Shown here piece by piece: positions 10,725 through 23,496 of a DNA stretch of 64,000 nt. Source of the stretch: Leptasterias polaris (Eukaryota > Echinodermata > Asteroidea > Forcipulatida > Asteriidae); assembly GCA_037783415.1 (NCBI GenBank), contig JAZGTN010000177.1:62001-126000 (forward strand). The letters are read 5' to 3'. Under the pieces are notes generated by a model. That model was not told the DNA's origin, did not search any database, and saw only the letters and a list, made by a program, of their open reading frames with translations. Positions within the stretch are counted from its first letter, which is position 1. Each line of letters opens with the position of its first letter. The translations under genes were made by a program, and so were the position numbers.

Positions 10725-13700
10725 TGAATCTAAGCGCGATCGGAGACGAACAAAATTAAAACCCCTCAAAACACGCTGAGATGAATTTTTTAATAAGAAA
10801 CAGGGGTGTTGTGAACAAACTGGTTCATTCTGAGCGTATTCTGAGACGAAAAAAATTCAAACCCCTCAGAATGCGCTGAGATTAATTCTTTACTAAGAAA
10901 CATGGGTGTAGTGAACAAACTGGTTGATTCTGAGCGTATTCTGAGACGAAAAAAATTCAAACCCCTCAGAATGCGCTGAGATTAATTCTTTACAAAGAAA
11001 CATGGGTGTACTGAACAAACTGGTTGATTCTGAGCGTATTCTGAGACGAAAAAAATTCAAACCCCTCAGAATGCGCTGAGATTAATTCTTTACTAAGAAA
11101 CATGGGTGTACTGAACAAACTGGTTGATTCTGAGCGTATTCTGAGACGAAAAAAATTCAAACCCCTCAGAATGCGCTGAGATTAATTCTTTACTAAGAAA
11201 CATGGGTGTACTGAACAAACTGGTTGATTCTGAGCGTATTCTGAGACGAAAAACATTCAAACCCCTCAGAATGCGCTGAGATTAATTCTTTACTAAGAAA
11301 CATGGGTGTACTGAACAAACTGGTTGATTCTGAGCGTATTCTGAGACGAAAAAATTTCAAACCCCTCAGAATGCGCTGAGATTAATTCTTTACTAAGAAA
11401 CATGGGTGTACTGAACAAACTGGTTGATTCTGAGCGTATTCTGAGACGAAAAAAATTCAAACCCCTCAGAATGCGCTGAGATTAATTCTTTACTAAGAAA
11501 CATGGGTGTACTGAACAAACTGGTTGATTCTGAGCGTATTCTGAGACGAAAAAAATTCAAACCCCTCAGAATGCGCTGAGATTAATTCTTTACTAAGAAA
11601 CATGGGTGTACTGAACAAACTGGTTGATTCTGAGCGTATTCTGAGACGAAAAAAATTCAAACCCCTCAGAATGCGCTGATATTAATTCTTTACTAAGAAA
11701 CATGGGTGTACTGAACAAACTGGTTGATTCTGAGCGTATTCTGAGACGAAAAAAATTCAAACCCCTCAGAATGCGCTGAGATTAATTCTTTACTAAGAAA
11801 CATGGGTGTACTGAACAAACTGGTTGATTCTGAGCGTATTCTGAGACGAAAAAAATTCAAACCCCTCAGAATGCGCTGAGATTAATTCTTTACTAAGAAA
11901 CATGGGTGTACTGAACAAACTGGTTGATTCTGAGCGTATTCTGAGACGAAAAAAATTAAAACCCCTCAGAATGCGCTGAGATTAATTCTTTACTAAGAAA
12001 CATGGGTGTACTGAACAAACTGGTTGATTCTGAGCGTGATCGGAGACGAAAAAAATTCAAACCCCTCAGAATGCGCTGAGATTAATTCTTTACTAAGAAA
12101 CATGGGTGTACTGAACAAACTGGTTGATTCTGAGCGTATTCTGAGACGAAAAAAATTCAAACCCCTCAGAATGCGCTGAGATTAATTCTTTACTAAGAAA
12201 CATGGGTGTACTGAACAAACTGGTTGATTCTGAGCGTATTCTGAGACGAAAAAAATTAAAACCCCTCAGAATGCGCTGAGATTAATTCTTTACTAAGAAA
12301 CATGGGTGTACTGAACAAACTGGTTGATTCTGAGCGTATTCTGAGACGAAAAAAATTCAAACCCCTCAGAATGCGCTGAGATGAATTTTTTAATAAGAAA
12401 CATGGGTGTACTGAACAAACTGGTTGATTCTGAGCGTATTCTGAGACGAAAAAAATTCAAACCCCTCAGAATGCGCTGAGATGAATTTTTTAATAAGAAA
12501 CATGGGTGTACTGAACAAACTGGTTGATTCTGAGCGTATTCTGAGACGAAAAAAATTCAAACCCCTCAGAATGCGCTGAGATTAATTCTTTACTAAGAAA
12601 CATGGGTGTACTGAACAAACTGGTTGATTCTGAGCGTGATCGGAGACGAAAAAAATTCAAACCCCTCAGAATGCGCTGAGATTAATTCTTTACTAAGAAA
12701 CATGGGTGTACTGAACAAACTAGTTGATTCTGAGCGTATTCTGAGACGAAAAAAATTCAAACCCCTCAGAATGCGCTGAGATTAATTCTTTACTAAGAAA
12801 CATGGGTGTACTGAACAAACTGGTTGATTCTGAGCGTGATCGGAGACGAAAAAAATTCAAACCCCTCAGAATGCGCTGAGATTAATTCTTTACTAAGAAA
12901 CATGGGTGTACTGAACAAACTGGTTGATTCTGAGCGTATTCTGAGACGAAAAAAATTCAAACCCCTCAGAATGCGCTGAGATTAATTCTTTACTAAGAAA
13001 CATGGGTGTACTGAACAAACTGGTTGATTCTGAGCGTATTCTGAGACGAAAAAAATTCAAACCCCTCAGAATGCGCTGAGATTAATTCTTTACTAAGAAA
13101 CATGGGTGTACTGAACAAACTGGTTGATTCTGAGCGTATTCTGAGACGAAAAAAATTCAAACCCCTCAGAATGCGCTGAGATTAATTTTTTACTAAGAAA
13201 CATGGGTGTACTGAACAAACTGGTTGATTCTGAGCATATTCTGAGACGAAAAAAATTCAAACCCCTCAGAATGCGCTGAGATTAATTCTTTACTAAGAAA
13301 CATGGGTGTACTGAACAAACTGGTTGATTCTGAGCGTATTCTGAGACGAAAAAAATTCAAACCCCTCAGAATGCGCTGAGATGAATTTTTTAATAAGAAA
13401 CATGGGTGTACTGAACAAACTGGTTGATTCTGAGCGTATTCTGAGACGAAAAAAATTCAAACCCCTCAGAATGCGCTGAGATTAATTCTTTACTAAGAAA
13501 CATGGGTGTACTGAACAAACTGGTTGATTCTGAGCATATTCTTAGACGAAAAAAATTCAAACCCCTCAGAATGCGCTGAGATTAATTCTTTACTAAGAAA
13601 CATGGGTGTACTGAACAAACTGGTTGATTCTGAGCGTATTCTGAGACGAAAAAAATTCAAACCCCTCAGAATGCGCTGAGATTAATTCTTTACTAAGAAA

Positions 13701-16700
13701 CATGGGTGTACTGAACAAACTGGTTGATTCTGAGCGTATTCTGAGACGAAAAAAATTCAAACCCCTCAGAATGCGCTGAGATTAATTCTTTACTAAGAAA
13801 CATGGGTGTACTGAACAAACTGGTTGATTCTGAGCGTATTCTGAGACGAAAAAAATTCAAACCCCTCAGAATGCGCTGAGATGAATTTTTTAATAAGAAA
13901 CAAGGGTGGACTGAACAAACTGGTTGATTCTGAGCGTGATCGGAGACGAAAAAAATTCAAACCCCTCAAAACGCGCTGAGATTAATTCTTTACTAAGAAA
14001 CATGGGTGTACTGAACAAACTGGTTGATTCTGAGCGTATTCTGAGACGAAAAAAATTCAAACCCCTCAGAATGCGCTGAGATTAATTCTTTACTAAGAAA
14101 CATGGGTGTACTGAACAAACTGGTTGATTCTGAGCATATTCTGAGACGAAAAAAATTCAAACCCCTCAGAATGCGCTGAGATTAATTCTTTACTAAGAAA
14201 CATGGGTGTACTGAACAAACTGGTTGATTCTGAGCGTATTCTGAGACGAAAAAAATTCAAACCCCTCAGAATGCGCTGAGATTAATTCTTTACTAAGAAA
14301 CATGGGTGTACTGAACAAACTGGTTGATTCTGAGCGTATTCTGAGACGAAAAAAATTCAAACCCCTCAGAATGCGCTGATATTAATTCTTTACTAAGAAA
14401 CATGGGTGTACTGAACAAACTGGTTGATTCTGAGCGTATTCTGAGACGAAAAAAATTCAAACCCCTCAGAATGCGCTGAGATTAATTCTTTACTAAGAAA
14501 CATGGGTGTACTGAACAAACTGGTTGATTCTGAGCATATTCTGAGACGAAAAAAATTCAAACCCCTCAGAATGCGCTGAGATTAATTCTTTACTAAGAAA
14601 CATGGGTGTACTGAACAAACTGGTTGATTCTGAGCGTATTCTGAGACGAAAAAAATTCAAACCCCTCAGAATGCGCTGAGATTAATTCTTTACTAAGAAA
14701 CATGGGTGTACTGAACAAACTGGTTGATTCTGAGCGTATTCTGAGACGAAAAAAATTCAAACCCCTCAGAATGCGCTGAGATTAATTCTTTACTAAGAAA
14801 CATGGGTGTACTGAACAAACTGGTTGATTCTGAGCGTATTCTGAGACGAAAAAAATTCAAACCCCTCAGAATGCGCTGATATTAATTCTTTACTAAGAAA
14901 CATGGGTGTACTGAACAAACTGGTTGATTCTGAGCGTATTCTGAGACGAAAAAAATTCAAACCCCTCAGAATGCGCTGAGATTAATTCTTTACTAAGAAA
15001 CATGGGTGTACTGAACAAACTGGTTGATTCTGAGCGTATTCTGAGACGAAAAAAATTCAAACCCCTCAGAATGCACTGAGATTAATTCTTTACTAAGAAA
15101 CATGGGTGTACTGAACAAACTGGTTGATTCTGAGCGTATTCTGAGACGAAAAAAATTCAAACCCCTCAGAATGCGCTGAGATTAATTCTTTACTAAGAAA
15201 CATGGGTGTACTGAACAAACTGCTTGATTCTGAGCGTATTCTGAGACGAAAAAAATTCAAACCCCTCAGAATGCGCTGAGATTAATTCTTTACTAAGAAA
15301 CATGGGTGTACTGAACAAACTGGTTGATTCTGAGCGTGATCGGAGACGAAAAAAATTCAAACCCCTCAGAATGCGCTGAGATTAATTCTTTACTAAGAAA
15401 CATGGGTGTACTGAACAAACTGGTTGATTCTGAGCGTATTCTGAGACGAAAAAAATTCAAACCCCTCAGAATGCGCTGAGATTAATTCTTTACTAAGAAA
15501 CATGGGTGTACTGAACAAACTGGTTGATTCTGAGCGTATTCTGAGACGAAAAAAAATCAAACCCCTCAGAATGCGCTGATATTAATTCTTTACTAAGAAA
15601 CATGGGTGTACTGAACAAACTGGTTGATTCTGAGCGTATTCTGAGACGAAAAAAATTCAAACCCCTCAGAATGCGCTGAGATTAATTCTTTACTAAGAAA
15701 CATGGGTGTACTGAACAAACTGGTTGATTCTGAGCGTATTCTGAGACGAAAAAAATTCAAACCCCTCAGAATGCGCTGAGATTAATTCTTTACTAAGAAA
15801 CATGGGTGTACTGAACAAACTGGTTGATTCTGAGCGTATTCTGAGACGAAAAAAATTCAAACCCCTCAGAATGCGCTGAGATTAATTCTTTACTAAGAAA
15901 CATGGGTGTACTGAACAAACTGCTTGATTCTGAGCGTATTCTGAGACGAAAAAAATTCAAACCCCTCAGAATGCGCTGAGATTAATTCTTTACTAAGAAA
16001 CATGGGTGTACTGAACAAACTGGTTGATTCTGAGCGTGATCGGAGACGAAAAAAATTCAAACCCCTCAGAATGCGCTGAGATTAATTCTTTACTAAGAAA
16101 CATGGGTGTACTGAACAAACTGGTTGATTCTGAGCGTATTCTGAGACGAAAAAAATTCAAACCCCTCAGAATGCGCTGAGATTAATTCTTTACTAAGAAA
16201 CATGGGTGTACTGAACAAACTGGTTGATTCTGAGCGTATTCTGAGACGAAAAAAATTCAAACCCCTCAGAATGCGCTGAGATTAATTCTTTACTAAGAAA
16301 CATGGGTGTACTGAACAAACTGGTTGATTCTGAGCGTATTCTGAGACGAAAAAAATTCAAACCCCTCAGAATGCGCTGAGATTAATTCTTTACTAAGAAA
16401 CATGGGTGTACTGAACAAACTGGTTGATTCTGAGCGTATTCTGAGACGAAAAAAATTCAAACCCCTCAGAATGCGCTGAGATTAATTCTTTACTAAGAAA
16501 CATGGGTGTACTGAACAAACTGGTTGATTCTGAGCGTATTCTGAGACGAAAAAAATTCAAACCCCTCAGAATGCGCTGAGATTAATTCTTTACTAAGAAA
16601 CATGGGTGTACTGAACAAACTGGTTGATTCTGAGCGTATTCTGAGACGAAAAAAATTCAAACCCCTCAGAATGCGCTGAGATTAATTCTTTACTAAGAAA

Positions 16701-17372
16701 CATGGGTGTACTGAACAAACTGGTTGATTCTGAGCGTATTCTGAGACGAAAAAAATTCAAACCCCTCAGAATGCGCTGAGATTAATTCTTTACTAAGAAA
16801 CATGGGTGTACTGAACAAACTGGTTGATTCTGAGCGTATTCTGAGACGAAAAAAATTCAAACCCCTCAGAATGCGCTGAGATTAATTCTTTACTAAGAAA
16901 CATGGGTGTACTGAACAAACTGCTTGATTCTGAGCGTATTCTGAGACGAAAAAAATTCAAACCCCTCAGAATGCGCTGAGATTAATTCTTTACTAAGAAA
17001 CATGGGTGTACTGAACAAACTGGTTGATTCTGAGCGTATTCTGAGACGAAAAAAATTCAAACCCCTCAGAATGCGCTGAGATTAATTCTTTACTAAGAAA
17101 CATGGGTGTACTGAACAAACTGGTTGATTCTGAGCGTATTCTGAGACGAAAAAAATTCAAACCCCTCAAAACGCGCTGAGATTAATTCTTTACTAAGAAA
17201 CAAGGGTGTACTGAACAAACTGGTTGATTCTGAGCGTGATCGGAGACGAAAAAAATTCAAACCCCTCAAAACGCGCTGAGATTAATTCTTTACTAAGAAA
17301 CAACAGTGTTGGGACCGTACTGGTTGAATCTAAGCGCGATCGGAGATGAAAAAAAATAAAATACCTCAAAAC
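10725..17372. repeat. Satellite block A4 (48-bp partial + 66 monomers)
   Basis: Early landmarks are TTTACAAAG (10973), AAAAACATTC (near 11253), AAAAAATTTC (near 11352), GATAT (11673) and ATTAAAAC copies ending near 11959 and 12259. An eight-monomer cassette follows (two GATGAATTTTTT, GATCGG, ACTAGTTG, GATCGG; 12173-12972). Then come a TTTTTTAC-GCATATTC copy (13173), a GATGAATTTTTT-AAGGGTGGA copy (13873), GATAT copies, and CACTGAG (15073). From about 15473 the tail equals the tail of A0 from 1501. The first 4.6 kb is the empty-site counterpart of the block carrying the retrotransposon. Confidence 0.93.
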
Positions 17373-17592
17373 TCCTGTAAACCTGTAAGCCACCAGATGT
17401 CAATACACTTTCCAGGTTAAAAAGAACACAACATCCTTTGAGGCACAAAACCAGGTCACAAAACCACAAATACATCATGTAATCACAAGCAAAGTGGCTA
17501 GTGAAGCAAGAGTATTACAAACTAAAACAATTGTATAACAATCTGCGCAGGATTAACCACAAGGATACCACACAGCCAGCTTGTCTTTTGAG
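17373..17592. repeat. Spacer 5
   Basis: Identical to spacer 1 by eye. It ends the 66-mer block. Confidence 0.9.
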
Positions 17593-19440
17593 TGAATCTA
17601 AGCGCGATCGGAGACGAACAAAATTAAAACCCCTCAAAACACGCTGAGATGAATTTTTTAATAAGAAACAGGGGTGTTGTGAACAAACTGGTTCATTCTG
17701 AGCGTATTCTGAGACGAAAAAAATTCAAACCCCTCAGAATGCGCTGAGATTAATTCTTTACTAAGAAACATGGGTGTAGTGAACAAACTGGTTGATTCTG
17801 AGCGTATTCTGAGACGAAAAAAATTCAAACCCCTCAGAATGCGCTGAGATTAATTCTTTACTAAGAAACATGGGTGTACTGAACAAACTGGTTGATTCTG
17901 AGCGTATTCTGAGACGAAAAAAATTCAAACCCCTCAGAATGCGCTGAGATTAATTCTTTACTAAGAAACATGGGTGTACTGAACAAACTGCTTGATTCTG
18001 AGCGTATTCTGAGACGAAAAAAATTCAAACCCCTCAGAATGCGCTGAGATTAATTCTTTACTAAGAAACATGGGTGTACTGAACAAACTGGTTGATTCTG
18101 AGCGTGATCGGAGACGAAAAAAATTCAAACCCCTCAGAATGCGCTGAGATTAATTCTTTACTAAGAAACATGGGTGTACTGAACAAACTGGTTGATTCTG
18201 AGCGTATTCTGAGACGAAAAAAATTCAAACCCCTCAGAATGCGCTGAGATTAATTCTTTACTAAGAAACATGGGTGTACTGAACAAACTGGTTGATTCTG
18301 AGCGTATTCTGAGACGAAAAAAATTCAAACCCCTCAGAATGCGCTGAGATTAATTCTTTACTAAGAAACATGGGTGTACTGAACAAACTGGTTGATTCTG
18401 AGCGTATTCTGAGACGAAAAAAATTCAAACCCCTCAGAATGCGCTGAGATTAATTCTTTACTAAGAAACATGGGTGTACTGAACAAACTGGTTGATTCTG
18501 AGCGTATTCTGAGACGAAAAAAATTCAAACCCCTCAGAATGCGCTGAGATTAATTCTTTACTAAGAAACATGGGTGTACTGAACAAACTGGTTGATTCTG
18601 AGCGTATTCTGAGACGAAAAAAATTCAAACCCCTCAGAATGCGCTGAGATTAATTCTTTACTAAGAAACATGGGTGTACTGAACAAACTGGTTGATTCTG
18701 AGCGTATTCTGAGACGAAAAAAATTCAAACCCCTCAGAATGCGCTGAGATTAATTCTTTACTAAGAAACATGGGTGTACTGAACAAACTGGTTGATTCTG
18801 AGCGTATTCTGAGACGAAAAAAATTCAAACCCCTCAGAATGCGCTGAGATTAATTCTTTACTAAGAAACATGGGTGTACTGAACAAACTGGTTGATTCTG
18901 AGCGTATTCTGAGACGAAAAAAATTCAAACCCCTCAGAATGCGCTGAGATTAATTCTTTACTAAGAAACATGGGTGTACTGAACAAACTGCTTGATTCTG
19001 AGCGTATTCTGAGACGAAAAAAATTCAAACCCCTCAGAATGCGCTGAGATTAATTCTTTACTAAGAAACATGGGTGTACTGAACAAACTGGTTGATTCTG
19101 AGCGTATTCTGAGACGAAAAAAATTCAAACCCCTCAGAATGCGCTGAGATTAATTCTTTACTAAGAAACATGGGTGTACTGAACAAACTGGTTGATTCTG
19201 AGCGTATTCTGAGACGAAAAAAATTCAAACCCCTCAAAACGCGCTGAGATTAATTCTTTACTAAGAAACAAGGGTGTACTGAACAAACTGGTTGATTCTG
19301 AGCGTGATCGGAGACGAAAAAAATTCAAACCCCTCAAAACGCGCTGAGATTAATTCTTTACTAAGAAACAACAGTGTTGGGACCGTACTGGTTGAATCTA
19401 AGCGCGATCGGAGATGAAAAAAAATAAAATACCTCAAAAC
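17593..19440. repeat. Satellite block A5 (48-bp partial + 18 monomers)
   Basis: Second copy of the 18-mer class, with ACTGCTTG in monomer 4 (17941), GATCGG in 5 and ACTGCTTG in 14. With A6 it repeats the A2-A3 pair at a distance of 11604 bp. No 21-mer block precedes it here, unlike the other two occurrences of the pair. Confidence 0.93.
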
Positions 19441-19660
19441 TCCTGTAAACCTGTAAGCCACCAGATGTCAATACACTTTCCAGGTTAAAAAGAACACAAC
19501 ATCCTTTGAGGCACAAAACCAGGTCACAAAACCACAAATACATCATGTAATCACAAGCAAAGTGGCTAGTGAAGCAAGAGTATTACAAACTAAAACAATT
19601 GTATAACAATCTGCGCAGGATTAACCACAAGGATACCACACAGCCAGCTTGTCTTTTGAG
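19441..19660. repeat. Spacer 6
   Basis: Identical to spacer 1 by eye; it lies between an 18-mer and a 24-mer block. Confidence 0.9.
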
Positions 19661-22108
19661 TGAATCTAAGCGCGATCGGAGACGAACAAAATTAAAACCC
19701 CTCAAAACACGCTGAGATGAATTTTTTAATAAGAAACAGGGGTGTTGTGAACAAACTGGTTCATTCTGAGCGTATTCTGAGACGAAAAAAATTCAAACCC
19801 CTCAGAATGCGCTGAGATTAATTCTTTACTAAGAAACATGGGTGTAGTGAACAAACTGGTTGATTCTGAGCGTATTCTGAGACGAAAAAAATTCAAACCC
19901 CTCAGAATGCGCTGAGATTAATTCTTTACAAAGAAACATGGGTGTACTGAACAAACTGGTTGATTCTGAGCGTATTCTGAGACGAAAAAAATTCAAACCC
20001 CTCAGAATGCGCTGAGATTAATTCTTTACTAAGAAACATGGGTGTACTGAACAAACTGGTTGATTCTGAGCGTATTCTGAGACGAAAAAAATTCAAACCC
20101 CTCAGAATGCGCTGAGATTAATTCTTTACTAAGAGACATGGGTGTACTGAACAAACTGGTTGATTCTGAGCGTATTCTGAGACGAAAAAAATTCAAACCC
20201 CTCAGAATGCGCTGAGATTAATTCTTTACTAAGAAACATGGGTGTACTGAACAAACTGGTTGATTCTGAGCGTATTCTGAGACGAAAAAAATTCAAACCC
20301 CTCAGAATGCGCTGAGATTAATTCTTTACTAAGAAACATGGGTGTACTGAACAAACTGCTTGATTCTGAGCGTATTCTGAGACGAAAAAAATTCAAACCC
20401 CTCAGAATGCGCTGAGATTAATTCTTTACTAAGAAACATGGGTGTACTGAACAAACTGGTTGATTCTGAGCGTGATCGGAGACGAAAAAAATTCAAACCC
20501 CTCAGAATGCGCTGAGATTAATTCTTTACTAAGAAACATGGGTGTACTGAACAAACTGGTTGATTCTGAGCGTATTCTGAGACGAAAAAAATTCAAACCC
20601 CTCAGAATGCGCTGAGATTAATTCTTTACTAAGAAACATGGGTGTACTGAACAAACTGGTTGATTCTGAGCGTATTCTGAGACGAAAAAAATTCAAACCC
20701 CTCAGAATGCGCTGAGATTAATTCTTTACTAAGAAACATGGGTGTACTGAACAAACTGGTTGATTCTGAGCGTATTCTGAGACGAAAAAAATTCAAACCC
20801 CTCAGAATGCGCTGAGATTAATTCTTTACTAAGAAACATGGGTGTACTGAACAAACTGGTTGATTCTGAGCGTATTCTGAGACGAAAAAAATTCAAACCC
20901 CTCAGAATGCGCTGAGATTAATTCTTTACTAAGAAACATGGGTGTACTGAACAAACTGGTTGATTCTGAGCGTATTCTGAGACGAAAAAAATTCAAACCC
21001 CTCAGAATGCGCTGAGATTAATTCTTTACTAAGAAACATGGGTGTACTGAACAAACTGGTTGATTCTGAGCGTATTCTGAGACGAAAAAAATTCAAACCC
21101 CTCAGAATGCGCTGAGATTAATTCTTTACTAAGAAACATGGGTGTACTGAACAAACTGGTTGATTCTGAGCGTATTCTGAGACGAAAAAAATTCAAACCC
21201 CTCAGAATGCGCTGAGATTAATTCTTTACTAAGAAACATGGGTGTACTGAACAAACTGGTTGATTCTGAGCGTATTCTGAGACGAAAAAAATTCAAACCC
21301 CTCAGAATGCGCTGAGATTAATTCTTTACTAAGAAACATGGGTGTACTGAACAAACTGCTTGATTCTGAGCGTATTCTGAGACGAAAAAAATTCAAACCC
21401 CTCAGAATGCGCTGAGATTAATTCTTTACTAAGAAACATGGGTGTACTGAACAAACTGGTTGATTCTGAGCGTATTCTGAGACGAAAAAAATTCAAACCC
21501 CTCAGAATGCGCTGAGATTAATTCTTTACTAAGAAACATGGGTGTACTGAACAAACTGGTTGATTCTGAGCGTATTCTGAGACGAAAAAAATTCAAACCC
21601 CTCAGAATGCGCTGAGATTAATTCTTTACTAAGAAACATGGGTGTACTGAACAAACTGCTTGATTCTGAGCGTATTCTGAGACGAAAAAAATTCAAACCC
21701 CTCAGAATGCGCTGAGATTAATTCTTTACTAAGAAACATGGGTGTACTGAACAAACTGGTTGATTCTGAGCGTATTCTGAGACGAAAAAAATTCAAACCC
21801 CTCAGAATGCGCTGAGATTAATTCTTTACTAAGAAACATGGGTGTACTGAACAAACTGGTTGATTCTGAGCGTATTCTGAGACGAAAAAAATTCAAACCC
21901 CTCAAAACGCGCTGAGATTAATTCTTTACTAAGAAACAAGGGTGTACTGAACAAACTGGTTGATTCTGAGCGTGATCGGAGACGAAAAAAATTCAAACCC
22001 CTCAAAACGCGCTGAGATTAATTCTTTACTAAGAAACAACAGTGTTGGGACCGTACTGGTTGAATCTAAGCGCGATCGGAGATGAAAAAAAATAAAATAC
22101 CTCAAAAC
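19661..22108. repeat. Satellite block A6 (48-bp partial + 24 monomers)
   Basis: 24-mer class with TTTACAAAG in monomer 3, AAGAGACATG in 5, ACTGCTTG in 7, 17 and 20, and GATCGG in 8. Monomer 9 has the ordinary GAGACGAAA, unlike A3 and A12, so this copy separated before or apart from the A3/A12 duplication. Confidence 0.93.
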
Positions 22109-22328
22109 TCCTGTAAACCTGTAAGCCACCAGATGTCAATACACTTTCCAGGTTAAAAAGAACACAACATCCTTTGAGGCACAAAACCAGGTCACAAAAC
22201 CACAAATACATCATGTAATCACAAGCAAAGTGGCTAGTGAAGCAAGAGTATTACAAACTAAAACAATTGTATAACAATCTGCGCAGGATTAACCACAAGG
22301 ATACCACACAGCCAGCTTGTCTTTTGAG
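22109..22328. repeat. Spacer 7
   Basis: Matches spacer 1. It lies only 1168 bp from spacer 8, the shortest spacing in the window. Confidence 0.9.
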
Positions 22329-23276
22329 TGAATCTAAGCGCGATCGGAGACGAACAAAATTAAAACCCCTCAAAACACGCTGAGATGAATTTTTTAATAA
22401 GAAACAGGGGTGTTGTGAACAAACTGGTTCATTCTGAGCGTATTCTGAGACGAAAAAAATTCAAACCCCTCAGAATGCGCTGAGATTAATTCTTTACTAA
22501 GAAACATGGGTGTAGTGAACAAACTGGTTGATTCTGAGCGTATTCTGAGACGAAAAAAATTCAAACCCCTCAGAATGCGCTGAGATTAATTCTTTACAAA
22601 GAAACATGGGTGTACTGAACAAACTGGTTGATTCTGAGCGTATTCTGAGACGAAAAAAATTCAAACCCCTCAGAATGCGCTGAGATTAATTCTTTACTAA
22701 GAAACATGGGTGTACTGAACAAACTGGTTGATTCTGAGCGTATTCTGAGACGAAAAAAATTCAAACCCCTCAGAATGCGCTGAGATTAATTCTTTACTAA
22801 GAAACATGGGTGTACTGAACAAACTGGTTGATTCTGAGCGTATTCTGAGACGAAAAACATTCAAACCCCTCAGAATGCGCTGAGATTAATTCTTTACTAA
22901 GAAACATGGGTGTACTGAACAAACTGGTTGATTCTGAGCGTATTCTGAGACGAAAAAATTTCAAACCCCTCAGAATGCGCTGAGATTAATTCTTTACTAA
23001 GAAACATGGGTGTACTGAACAAACTGGTTGATTCTGAGCGTATTCTGAGACGAAAAAAATTCAAACCCCTCAAAACGCGCTGAGATTAATTCTTTACTAA
23101 GAAACAAGGGTGTACTGAACAAACTGGTTGATTCTGAGCGTGATCGGAGACGAAAAAAATTCAAACCCCTCAAAACGCGCTGAGATTAATTCTTTACTAA
23201 GAAACAACAGTGTTGGGACCGTACTGGTTGAATCTAAGCGCGATCGGAGATGAAAAAAAATAAAATACCTCAAAAC
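22329..23276. repeat. Satellite block A7 (48-bp partial + 9 monomers, truncated)
   Basis: The start equals that of A4 and A8: TGTAGTG, TTTACAAAG, AAAAACATTC and AAAAAATTTC in order. After monomer 7 it passes straight to the AAGGG-GATCGG and divergent pre-spacer monomers. It reads as a long block with its interior deleted, or as a duplicated block head. Confidence 0.92.
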
Positions 23277-23496
23277 TCCTGTAAACCTGTAAGCCACCAG
23301 ATGTCAATACACTTTCCAGGTTAAAAAGAACACAACATCCTTTGAGGCACAAAACCAGGTCACAAAACCACAAATACATCATGTAATCACAAGCAAAGTG
23401 GCTAGTGAAGCAAGAGTATTACAAACTAAAACAATTGTATAACAATCTGCGCAGGATTAACCACAAGGATACCACACAGCCAGCTTGTCTTTTGAG
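23277..23496. repeat. Spacer 8
   Basis: Matches spacer 1. It precedes the longest block of the window. Confidence 0.9.
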
